Shown here: positions 9,175 through 16,812 of the stretch, one piece after another | How positions within the stretch are numbered: position 1 is the stretch's first letter | Layout: every line of letters begins with the position of its first letter | DNA from: Plectonema radiosum NIES-515 | GTDB taxonomy: Bacteria > Cyanobacteriota > Cyanobacteriia > Cyanobacteriales > Nostocaceae | Direction of reading: 5' to 3' | Assembly (NCBI RefSeq): GCF_025753815.1 | Contig: NZ_JAOWRF010000250.1 | Coordinates: 51,855-115,854 of the forward strand | Length of the DNA: 64,000 bases | Position numbers and translations under genes: made by a program | The notes under the pieces: generated by a model | Databases searched by the model: none | What the model saw: the letters and a program-made list of their open reading frames with translations, nothing else | Told to the model about the DNA's origin: nothing

Positions 9175-10440
9175 CTAACTCCCCGAATCAAGACGCCGTT
9201 GCCATTCAGCATCCTCTTGTTCTATTAAGTCAGTTTCTGTGGTGTATGCTAAATCTTCATGTCCAATGACTTTTTCAGCCGCAAACTGATGAGCATAGTC
9301 AATTTTATTTTGCAAAGAAGCATCAGCCGAAGCTAATAGTCGGGCACGCTCAAGGCGATCGCCATTACGTGCGACAATTTTACTATTGTGCCATTGAATC
9401 CAAAAATAACGCACTAGCGGTATCCCCAAGAAACCGATTCCGTAAGCCAACAGCAACCAGTAAATTCCTTGGACAAAAGCCACAAGTCCACCCAGTTTTG
9501 CCGCAACAATACCACCTCGCAACAAACTTCCCAACACCAAAGCACCAACCAAATTTACTCCACCCAACCCAGCACTGAGCAGAATTTGTCCGGAAGTTGC
9601 CGCACTAAACTGCCAACGAAATTCCTCCAGGTACACCGATTCTGACTGAGGACGTTTTTTCCCAGCACTCACTTGCAACTCTGGGAAGTAATAAACAATC
9701 TCCCCTTGGGGACTTACCGCTGGTTGCCCATTAAAGCGAGTGAGAACAGGCAACATATAGTCTTCATATTCTTGTTGATATTTCTCACCGATATTATCTA
9801 GATAGGGAGAAATTTGTTCAGCTACCACTGCACCACGGTTGTTGCGAATTACACTTGCAATTTCTCGCCAGCGGCGTTGATCTAATTTGGTGTTAGGATT
9901 GCCATCACCAAACAAAAATGAAAAAACAGCTTCAAAGAAATTTAGCTCGCTTTTCGTTCGTCGCCGTTCTTGGTAGTGAGTGCGGTAGTCTGGGCTAAAA
10001 TACCAGAATAAATCGGGAAAATAGAAAAAGCCGATACCCCCACTACCAGAATTACCTCCACCGTTACTATCGCGATCTGAGTTGATCGCAGTAATAATGA
10101 TGATCGTGGCGATCGCGATCAAGGCGATGGAAGCAATTAAGAAAATTGCAAAGGAAATGCGAATTAGGTAAAATAGGATACTCCAGACCTTTTTCCACCA
10201 TTGCTGCAATCGCAACTGCCAATACTTATTGCGTAAAATTACCCGAAAGTTTTTTGGAAAAAGGTAAACAATATCACCTGTTTCCGCTACCTGCAAATGT
10301 GCGCCGGCTTCAGATGCAAAAGCTAATAAGCCCTGATTCGCCTCCGCAACATTTAATCCTGCCTGGGTTGCCACATCACCTACGGTGACACGATAACCCA
10401 ATTGTTCCACAGCTTGCATAATGGTGGGATTGGGAGCCAT
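9175..10440 (-). CDS. Conserved cyanobacterial membrane protein with duplicated winged-helix-like halves
   Basis: I do not recognise a named function. The 421-residue protein starts with a soluble region resembling a small helix-turn-helix (YRVTVGDVATQAGLNVAEAN) that ends in GDIVYLFPKNF. A strong hydrophobic segment follows (about 85-120). A Gly/Ser-rich linker comes next, then a second soluble region that ends in an equivalent GEIVYYFPELQ, and two more hydrophobic segments (about 285-350). The paired IVYxFP blocks suggest an internal duplication of a small DNA- or protein-binding fold. The C-terminus is charged (TETDLIEQEDAEWQRRLDSGS). The ATG at 10440 is preceded by GGAGGGAAGAGC, a good ribosome site. 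Confidence 0.75.
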   Translation of the reverse strand: MAPNPTIMQAVEQLGYRVTVGDVATQAGLNVAEANQGLLAFASEAGAHLQVAETGDIVYLFPKNFRVILRNKYWQLRLQQWWKKVWSILFYLIRISFAIFLIASIALIAIATIIIITAINSDRDSNGGGNSGSGGIGFFYFPDLFWYFSPDYRTHYQERRRTKSELNFFEAVFSFLFGDGNPNTKLDQRRWREIASVIRNNRGAVVAEQISPYLDNIGEKYQQEYEDYMLPVLTRFNGQPAVSPQGEIVYYFPELQVSAGKKRPQSESVYLEEFRWQFSAATSGQILLSAGLGGVNLVGALVLGSLLRGGIVAAKLGGLVAFVQGIYWLLLAYGIGFLGIPLVRYFWIQWHNSKIVARNGDRLERARLLASADASLQNKIDYAHQFAAEKVIGHEDLAYTTETDLIEQEDAEWQRRLDSGS

Positions 10441-10647
10441 TGCTCTTCCCTCCTATGAAAATTTATTCTCCCTTTATTTAGTATAAAGTTTTATTTTTGT
10501 TGCTTTGTAAACTCTGCTGGGCGACTGCCTCAACTTGAACGGAAAATCTAAAATTATTTTGGGAATTTTTAATTAACTTGCCGTGACTCACTTCATGTTA
10601 AAATGATTTCCCTCGGCTTGGTTAACCAGCAACTTTTTTGCTTAGAT

Positions 10648-11127
10648 ATGGTTCAGTACACTCTTGCTCAAAGCCCAGAAATAATTCTCACTGTTCCTGG
10701 TAAAGATTCAGCTAAAGCCCGTGAGAAAGCGATGGATCAGCTGATGGAACTAATGGAAGCAGGCAACCTACCTACCGAATTAGAAGAGGGGTTTGGTGCT
10801 CAACAATTAATTGAGGTGAAAGAAGCATCAATTGACACTGGTAGTGGTGAGGATGCAATTACACAAGCTGTCCAAGTTTTGAGCAATCTTGCTACACTCA
10901 AGCTCAAAGTTCAAGATTCTCGCGCTGAAGCATTGGAAATTCGCAAAGCAGTTGATGTGCTGTTTAGCGATCAGTCAGTGACTGAGGAGGAAATTACCCG
11001 TCTCAAGGAAGGTTTTAAAGTTCTCAAAAATTTTGCCCAAGCTAATATGCGTTATCAAGAAGCCCGAGCTAAAGCAGAACAAGCAAGGCTTATTCTCGAT
11101 CAGGCTCTCAAATCACCGGAAAAATAG
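10648..11127 (+). CDS. Conserved hypothetical alpha-helical protein
   Basis: I do not recognise this family. From the ATG at 10648 it has 159 residues and begins MVQYTLAQSPEIILTVPG; an earlier ATG at 10603 would add 15 residues that look unlike the rest. The first third (to about 55) has the mixed pattern of a small alpha/beta unit. The remainder is largely helical, with heptad-like Leu/Ala/Glu repeats (EALEIRKAVDVLF, NMRYQEARAKAEQARLIL) that may form a coiled coil. There is no signal peptide or membrane segment. It is divergent from the membrane protein upstream and convergent with the tyrosine autokinase gene downstream. Confidence 0.7.
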   Translation: MVQYTLAQSPEIILTVPGKDSAKAREKAMDQLMELMEAGNLPTELEEGFGAQQLIEVKEASIDTGSGEDAITQAVQVLSNLATLKLKVQDSRAEALEIRKAVDVLFSDQSVTEEEITRLKEGFKVLKNFAQANMRYQEARAKAEQARLILDQALKSPEK

Positions 11128-11140
11128 GGAATGGGGCATA

Positions 11141-11205
11141 GGGCAATGGGCATAGGGCATAGGAAAGAATTTGCCTTTATTCCCAATTCTCAATGCCCAT
11201 TGCCC
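11141..11205. terminator. Inverted repeat between convergent genes
   Basis: GGGCAATGGGCAT (11141-11153) and ATGCCCATTGCCC (11193-11205) are perfect 13-bp complements across a 39-bp loop. They lie between two convergent stop codons and may act as a two-way terminator. The GGGCATAGGG repeats also resemble a common cyanobacterial intergenic repeat. Confidence 0.4.
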
Positions 11206-11208
11206 ATG

Positions 11209-13407
11209 CTAACGTCCTTTTATGTTTGTCATTGAGGTAGAATTAGCGGTGTCGTCATCGGTATCGGCACCAACTCGTTCAGCACTCATGCTCTGTCTGT
11301 AATACTGCTGATAGTGGCTATAAGACGATAATGTGGAATCTTTAGATTTATTGGCGATTAACCCTAAAATCGGAGTGCCAGAAACTTGAATTTCTTCTAA
11401 TGCTTGTTGGAGTAAAGTACGTTTGAGCTTACCCAAACCAGCAACTAGCACCATACCGTTGGTGTTAGCCGCTAGTAAATAGGCATCTGCAAAGCCCAAA
11501 AGTGGTGGTGTGTCATAGATTACCAAATCGAAACTGGCTTGCAGATCGTCCATTAAATCTTGCATTTTCTGAGAAGCGAGTAACCTTACCGAGTCTGGTG
11601 GAATGGGACCAGCACTCATAACAAACAGATTTTCTTCGTCATGCGATCGCTCAATTACATTACTCCACTCTAAATCTTGGGAAATTACATCGGTCAATCC
11701 TTGAATATTCATCAGCCCTACTCGATTGTGCAAAGTCGGACAACGTAGATTGGCATCTACTAATAATACTCGTTGCCCCATCGCTGCTGCTGCCTGGGCT
11801 AACTGTATAGCCACAGTAGATTTACCGTCTCCCTGTCCTGCCGAACTGATTACTAGTGAGCGAATTGGTGTATCCGAACCCAAAAGAAGAATATTTGTAT
11901 AGAGAGAGCGAAATACTTCAAAAAAGGAAATGCTACTTACTGCTTGCACTCCTTTAGCTACATTTTCTGGCTTCGCCAATGCGGCTATTTCTTTTCTTAA
12001 CGGAACTACACCTAACAAAGGCAGTCTAGTAGCATCTTTAAGTTCCTTAGAAGTATAAAAGACATTGCTAAGTTTATCTACAACTAAAGCTGCCCCTACA
12101 CCCAACAGCAAACCTAACATTCCCCCCAATGCTAAGTTTTTCTTAGCACTTTCTGAAACAGCATCAGGTTTCGTGACTTTGGTAAGCTGAGGATCGAGTA
12201 ACTGCCAAGGTTGTTGCTTTTGGGCTTTCTCGAGCTGCAACGCTTGTTCTTTGGTTGTAAATTGAGTCAGACCTTGAGTCGCAACTTGTAATTCCCGCTG
12301 AATGTTATCGTATTGACGGGTAATAATTGCCAATTTTTTGACATCATTATTTAAATTATTTATTTTTACATCGAATGCTCTATCTTTGGCTTGCAGTTCC
12401 CGGATGCGGCTTTGAAAATCTCTCTGAACCCGGTCTTCTTCCGCTAAAAGCAATGGAAGTAAGTTGTCTTTCTTATCCCGTAAAGTCCCTATACTAGGGT
12501 TCAAATCCGTAAATTTGGCTGACTGTTTTTTAATCTCAATATCCACTTCCTGGATCTGATCGAGTATCTTTTGGTAGCGAGGATTTTCACTCAGCACTAA
12601 ATTACCAGCCCTCTCACCCGGTTGTTCGGCTAACTCTGTTTGCAAATTCTGATACTTAGCTACCATTTGTGCTAGCTGCACCCGATTTTCGAGTTGTTGT
12701 TGCGTCAAAGTGGCAATATGATTAGATAGCTCTCCAGCTTTCTGGGTTGGGTCAATTAAGTTATTTTTCAGTCGCAGGTTTCCCAGTTCGTTTTGCCATG
12801 ATATAACCCGTCGCTCTATGGGCAGTTTTTCTTGCTTAACAAACTTAATTGCCTGAGCTACGTCTCCTTGACGCTCTGCCAAACTATACTGCAAAAAAGT
12901 TTTAGCAAGTGCTTTGGAAACTTCGATCACTTCCTTTTGATCTGCATCTAGATATTGGACTTGTAAAATATTGTCCTGTTCGGGTTCAATAGTTAAGTTG
13001 TTAGTAAGTACCTCGTAAGTCAGCTTTGGATATTTAGCCTGAAGCTCTTCGACAACTGGAGCTAGGACTTTACGACTTTTTAAAACTGCGATCGTGGTTT
13101 TTATTGACTCCGGATCTGCTATCTTCAGTTGGGAACCCAGAGTTTGAGGAACATCAGCTAGAGCCTTATTCTCACCAGTTAAAGGCTTAGTTAAAATCTC
13201 AAACTCACCTTGATACGCTGGAGGATCTTGTTCTGCCTTCAACACCGCTGCGGTTGCTACTATGCCTGTTAAACCAACAATCAAAAATGCTCTGCGACGC
13301 AGAGCAGCTCCAACTTGACCGAGGTTCAATCCACCTTCTTCAACATCATTTAACTTGGCTGTATTCGCTTGTGACAAAGGGTGAGGATATTTTTCTGACT
13401 TCAGCAT
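11209..13407 (-). CDS. Wzc-like polysaccharide co-polymerase / bacterial tyrosine autokinase
   Basis: This inner-membrane protein controls chain length and export of surface polysaccharide and phosphorylates its own tail. The 732 residues are ordered as expected: a transmembrane helix at about 40-56, a Wzz-type periplasmic region with long coiled coils (about 190-400), a second membrane segment with GGMLGLLLGVGAALVV (about 428-443), and a cytoplasmic BY-kinase domain. The kinase shows Walker A (SSAGQGDGKST, 521-531), Walker A' (RVLLVDANLR, 546-555) and Walker B (FDLVIYDTPP, 626-635). Tail tyrosines 696, 699, 702 and 703 (SSYSHYQQYYRQ) are the likely autophosphorylation cluster. It probably serves the polysaccharide locus at 24.7-59.6 kb or another in the genome. 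A structured leader may precede it. Confidence 0.93.
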   Translation of the reverse strand: MLKSEKYPHPLSQANTAKLNDVEEGGLNLGQVGAALRRRAFLIVGLTGIVATAAVLKAEQDPPAYQGEFEILTKPLTGENKALADVPQTLGSQLKIADPESIKTTIAVLKSRKVLAPVVEELQAKYPKLTYEVLTNNLTIEPEQDNILQVQYLDADQKEVIEVSKALAKTFLQYSLAERQGDVAQAIKFVKQEKLPIERRVISWQNELGNLRLKNNLIDPTQKAGELSNHIATLTQQQLENRVQLAQMVAKYQNLQTELAEQPGERAGNLVLSENPRYQKILDQIQEVDIEIKKQSAKFTDLNPSIGTLRDKKDNLLPLLLAEEDRVQRDFQSRIRELQAKDRAFDVKINNLNNDVKKLAIITRQYDNIQRELQVATQGLTQFTTKEQALQLEKAQKQQPWQLLDPQLTKVTKPDAVSESAKKNLALGGMLGLLLGVGAALVVDKLSNVFYTSKELKDATRLPLLGVVPLRKEIAALAKPENVAKGVQAVSSISFFEVFRSLYTNILLLGSDTPIRSLVISSAGQGDGKSTVAIQLAQAAAAMGQRVLLVDANLRCPTLHNRVGLMNIQGLTDVISQDLEWSNVIERSHDEENLFVMSAGPIPPDSVRLLASQKMQDLMDDLQASFDLVIYDTPPLLGFADAYLLAANTNGMVLVAGLGKLKRTLLQQALEEIQVSGTPILGLIANKSKDSTLSSYSHYQQYYRQSMSAERVGADTDDDTANSTSMTNIKGR

Positions 13408-13467
13408 GGCAATGGTAAATTAAATTACTAGCAGTAATTACGCAAGTTTATGTGTTGATTAAAATTT

Positions 13468-13523
13468 GGCATCCGGAGTTTCACTTCTCCTAGGCTGCCC
13501 TACCTTTCGGCACACCCTGGTTA
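13468..13523 (-). promoter_or_regulatory. Candidate structured 5' leader RNA of the tyrosine autokinase gene
   Basis: Read on the - strand about 60-115 bases before the start codon, the segment has a hairpin with a GAAA loop (TGCC GAAA GGTA), a GGGCAGCC block, and GGAG pairing with CTCC across AAGTGAAA. Such dense GC-rich structure stands out in an AT-rich leader. It does not match a riboswitch class that I can name. Confidence 0.3.
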
Positions 13524-14191
13524 ATTACTGAATCAACTGACTAATCTCATAGTCCAAAGAATCTCAAGCCGAACTTGAGTATTGCTTCATACCAACCTGA
13601 TAGACCCATTACCCTGGAAGACAGTATTTACAATCAGACCTGATTTGGAGTGATGCACTACAACTACGGTAACATTACTCAGGATAAATTGGTTTGTTAA
13701 TCCAACAGTACGAATTAAAATATAGATATTTGTTATACAAAAAATTGCTAGAAATATAAATGCTAATTAATTCTCCACAAAGCTAAAAAGCTTGGTCTTT
13801 AAATCCCAATCTTGGAAGTCGGACTGGGTTTAGTCTTTTCTCAAGCAGTAGAATTTACTTTGTTGCTCTATGATGTTTAGTATTACTAATTAACTTGAAA
13901 CTTCTCCGGATAAAATCTGATGATAAAAATTTGAGTATATTTTCTTAGCTGAATACTGGTATTGTTAGGCACGAAAAACCATTTGTTCTTTTTTCTCAGG
14001 CTAATCATCGGTAGAAGTTTCTACTATTTAACATTACTCTATTCAGGACAACAGTCAACGTCAGGGCAAATTACAATTGTAATTTCGGTACTGTCCCACA
14101 AAAAATATACTCCCTGTCTGATAAATAATGCTGAGGAATATGAAGCTCTAAATCAGATATATAAATTATAGTAATAGTACTTATAATCCAA
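13524..14191. other. Long intergenic region upstream of the tyrosine autokinase
   Basis: No supportable gene is seen. The part next to the kinase gene is expected to hold its promoter, but no clear -10/-35 pair can be singled out. Confidence 0.45.
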
Positions 14192-14280
14192 TAGACATCT
14201 CCAGAATTTAATTATGCGTTGCCCGAACCCCAAGAGACGTAAAGAGTGGAACGTCTCTACGTTTTTTATGGAGATGTCTA
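14192..14280. repeat. MITE-like repeat, family A (clean copy)
   Basis: TAGACATCTCCA (14192-14203) and TGGAGATGTCTA (14269-14280) are perfect 12-bp terminal inverted repeats of an 89-bp element. The interior contains ATTATGCGTTGCCCGAACCC and a GAGACGT/ACGTCTC hairpin. The TA at each outer edge could be a target duplication of the IS630/mariner type. Confidence 0.75.
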
Positions 14281-14386
14281 ATACCCTTGGTGTTAAGCCC
14301 CAAATACGAGGGTAAAGACGTTCGGTGTGGAACGTCTCTACATACATCAAATCAATACCAAAAATCCTTAACACGCCCGCGTATTG
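14279..14386. repeat. MITE-like repeat, family C (copy 2, inverted)
   Basis: It directly joins the family A copy. It reads as the reverse complement of the copy at 9000-9105: CTTGGTGTTAAGC...CAAATACGAG at one side and AAAAATCCTTAACACGCCCGCGTATTG at the other. Confidence 0.65.
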
Positions 14387-14518
14387 ACTTATAATCTGAT
14401 TTTGGATTGCTTAAATTCAGAGAGTAGCTAGTAAATCTCACTATCTCACTTATATGCGCTTTACTTGTTGCTTCAATCGCAGTTAACCTGCAAGAACTAG
14501 AACTTTTACTTGAATAAA

Positions 14519-14590
14519 CTGGGGCGCTAGGATTCGAACCTAGGAATGGCGGGACCAAAACCCGCTGCCTTACCACTTGGCTACGCCCCA
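14519..14590 (-). tRNA. trnQ: tRNA-Gln (anticodon UUG)
   Basis: The - strand folds into a 72-nt cloverleaf. The acceptor stem is TGGGGCG/CGCCCCA, the D arm is AGCCAAGTGGTAAGGC, the anticodon stem GCGGG/CCCGC holds the loop TTTTGGT (anticodon TTG), and the T arm is CTAGGTTCGAATCCTAG. The discriminator base is G. CCA is not encoded. Confidence 0.96.
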
Positions 14591-14814
14591 AAGATTTAAC
14601 TTCAACTATTATAGCAGTCACTCATAGCCTACTGTCAAGTACTTTCAAATCTAATTTTCGACAAATTATATTATTTACCTTTGACTACAAGTAGATAATG
14701 ACTATCTTACAGCATTGCGTTTTGAACCGTAAAATCGTATTGCAGGATAGATCGGCAACAAGAGTGCCTATTTATTTCAAGCTTAGTGTTAACATTATTG
14801 TTTTCAACTTACTT

Positions 14815-15138
14815 ATGTCTTCTACCAAGTCAGGCATTAACCTTCGGGTGATTTTTTCATCGCTGTTTAGCCTTTTATCAAATAAAGCAAAACAGCCGCA
14901 GACCAAGACTTATGATTATAGCGAATACGTTTGCGGACGTGACTATGTATTTGAACTTGCAGTAGATGACTTGAATAAAGGTTACATGACAGGACAGGGC
15001 AGAGGTATTAAATGTGGTGATTACATCATTTTCAAAAATGGCTCTAACTCTTGTCGATATCAAGTTGAGGAAATTGATTACTACTCCCAACCACGAGACA
15101 TGTGGATAGCTTTACTGAACAAAGTAATCGTTGAGTAA
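14815..15138 (+). CDS. Small conserved hypothetical protein
   Basis: I do not recognise the family. From the ATG at 14815 it has 107 residues; the frame extends upstream to an ATG at 14698, but those 39 residues look non-coding. A short hydrophobic stretch (LRVIFSSLFSLL) near the N-terminus may be a membrane anchor or buried helix. The C-terminal two thirds look like a compact beta-rich domain with GRDYVFELAVDDL, GRGIKCGDYIIF and YQVEEIDYYSQPRDMWIALL. This could be a small nucleic-acid- or ligand-binding barrel, but nothing visible fixes a role. No neighbour gives context. Confidence 0.55.
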   Translation: MSSTKSGINLRVIFSSLFSLLSNKAKQPQTKTYDYSEYVCGRDYVFELAVDDLNKGYMTGQGRGIKCGDYIIFKNGSNSCRYQVEEIDYYSQPRDMWIALLNKVIVE

Positions 15139-15205
15139 CCTCAGTTGTGACTAGAATAGCACTTCCTGACATGATTAAGCAATATGTCTTTACTTGGTAA
15201 GATAC

Positions 15206-15299
15206 TAGACATCGATCGCTATGCTTATTATGCGTTGCGCGAAACCCTTGTAGAGACGTTGCATGTGCTACGTCTCTACGTCTTTTATCGAGATGTCTA
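15206..15299. repeat. MITE-like repeat, family A (diverged copy)
   Basis: TAGACATCGA...TCGAGATGTCTA form the ends of a 94-bp unit. The interior has TTATTATGCGTTGCGCGAAA and a TAGAGACG/CGTCTCTA hairpin, as in the other copies. Confidence 0.7.
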
Positions 15300-16076
15300 C
15301 TGCTTTCTCTAAAAGCCCACAAACCATTACTCTTTCCTGGACTTTCTTTTCCAAAACGCTCAAATACCTGCCAAGCGCAACATTTTTTCTCCACTCAATA
15401 GATTTGCAGCTCTTTTTACCAAACTACAAATTAGGCGATCGCACAACACCTTGAAAGGGTTAGTTCTATATATCTATATTAGATGCGTCTTTAGTTATAA
15501 GCTCCCAAATTGACGCAACTATAAGCGATCGCACCAGGGGAAAATTCACAATCATTATTTTTCTTTACATTTAACATGGTCATATTTTTTATCAACCTTA
15601 AATCCAAAGAAAAATAGCATATCTATTTATACTGCTATAATAAAGACTAGCTAAGTATGTGCCAAATACGTCTCCCAAGCAGCTCGTTTTAGTAAAATCA
15701 CCCTTGGGAAAATTGTCGCCAGTTATACTTTTATATATTTTATACCAGGACTAATTACAGCTATCCAACCGATGCCATCACTGACTTTAAAGGCTTTGTG
15801 ACGATTTTTGCATTTATTATTGTCTAGCTGTTAAGGGTAGTGATTTTGTCGAATAACTTCTGCTTGCAAATATCCACCTAGGCAGATAGGTTCTACTAAA
15901 TTGTGTATGAATATACTCTACAAAACGTAAATTCGCTGACGAATATTTACCTAAATTTGAAAAATATCTTGGATTTTGAGAAAATTTCTCCGGATAAATA
16001 CGCAACAAAATGATAGGATAATTATACAAGCAGCAAATAGATCATTAATCAAATAGCCAATGAAAATTGAGAAAAT
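15300..16076. other. Upstream region of the lasso-peptide cluster
   Basis: No gene is seen. CCCAAG at about 15676 and CTTGGG at about 15705 could pair. The last 250 bases before 16077 are AT-rich and should contain the cluster promoter, but no consensus can be claimed. Confidence 0.45.
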
Positions 16077-16391
16077 ATGAACTTAAAACAACTAGATGAG
16101 AAAATATCAGAGTCTTCCATAGTTGAGGCAAATCAAGAACAAATTTCTTCCGATCTAGGTGGGGAGGCTGTGATTCTCAATCTCAAAACTGGAATTTATC
16201 ACGGATTAAATGAGGTGGGAGCGCTGATTTGGACTTTGATTCAGAAACCAAAAGCTGTGAGAGATATTAAGCAGATCCTTCTGCAAGAGTATGAAGTAGA
16301 ACATCAACAGTGCGATCGCGACCTCAAAACATTGCTTGAAGCCCTTCTGGCAGCGGGACTAATCGATGTCAAAAATAATACGACTGTTTAA
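16077..16391 (+). CDS. Lasso peptide biosynthesis B1 / PqqD-family recognition protein (RRE)
   Basis: The 104-residue protein has the PqqD fold pattern: an early beta hairpin (GGEAVILNLKTGIYHGLNEVG), a short GALIWTLI helix and a three-helix C-terminal bundle (VRDIKQILLQEYEV, LKTLLEALLAAGLID). In lasso clusters this stand-alone RiPP recognition element binds the YxxPxLxxxG leader and delivers the precursor to the B2 protease. It is the first gene of the cluster and overlaps the start of the B2 gene by 26 bp, which indicates co-translation. Gene order, length and the matching leader motif in the downstream precursors support the call. Confidence 0.9.
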   Translation: MNLKQLDEKISESSIVEANQEQISSDLGGEAVILNLKTGIYHGLNEVGALIWTLIQKPKAVRDIKQILLQEYEVEHQQCDRDLKTLLEALLAAGLIDVKNNTTV

Positions 16392-16812
16392 TTTTTTTCG
16401 GATGGGAGTAGGCGATCGCCACCTTTTAATCATGACTTTAGTAATACTAGCAACCATGAGGTTAGGGCTGTGGTTAATGCCCTTCCGCACACTTTTAAAA
16501 GTCTTAGCAAAAATCAGTCGCGATCGCTCACAGACTACAAACCAAGTTTCCGTCGGTAAAATTGCCTGGGCTGTAAACGCGGTTAGCCGCTATATGCCTG
16601 GTGTAAAATGTCTGGCTCGCGCTTTGACTACTCAAGTGCTAATCAGTCGCTACGGTCACTCTTGTGAACTGCGAATCGGTGTTGCTAAAGGAGAAAAAGG
16701 AACTCTAGAAGCTCACGCTTGGGTTGAATATCAGGGACGAGTTGCTATGGGTTATCTCCCAGACCTTTGCCGCTTTATCCCACTACCATCTCTTGAAGGA
16801 CTGAAATTATGA
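16366..16812 (+). CDS. Lasso peptide biosynthesis B2 leader peptidase
   Basis: This is a transglutaminase-fold cysteine protease that removes the leader peptide. The 148-residue protein has the expected Cys (C82 in GVKCLARALT) and His (H117 in LEAHAWVEY), with the acidic triad partner expected in the following strand. A hydrophobic N-terminal region (LLIMTLVILATMRLGLWLM) matches the membrane-proximal helices seen in many B2 proteins. An alternative start is the ATG at 16402, which would remove the overlap with B1. The stop overlaps the start of the cyclase gene by four bases (ATGA), so the two are translationally coupled. Confidence 0.9.
   Translation: MSKIIRLFNFFRMGVGDRHLLIMTLVILATMRLGLWLMPFRTLLKVLAKISRDRSQTTNQVSVGKIAWAVNAVSRYMPGVKCLARALTTQVLISRYGHSCELRIGVAKGEKGTLEAHAWVEYQGRVAMGYLPDLCRFIPLPSLEGLKL

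Noticed and set aside
14153..14621. Two - strand frames near tRNA-Gln
   Set aside because: They are made of family A and C repeats and the tRNA gene itself.
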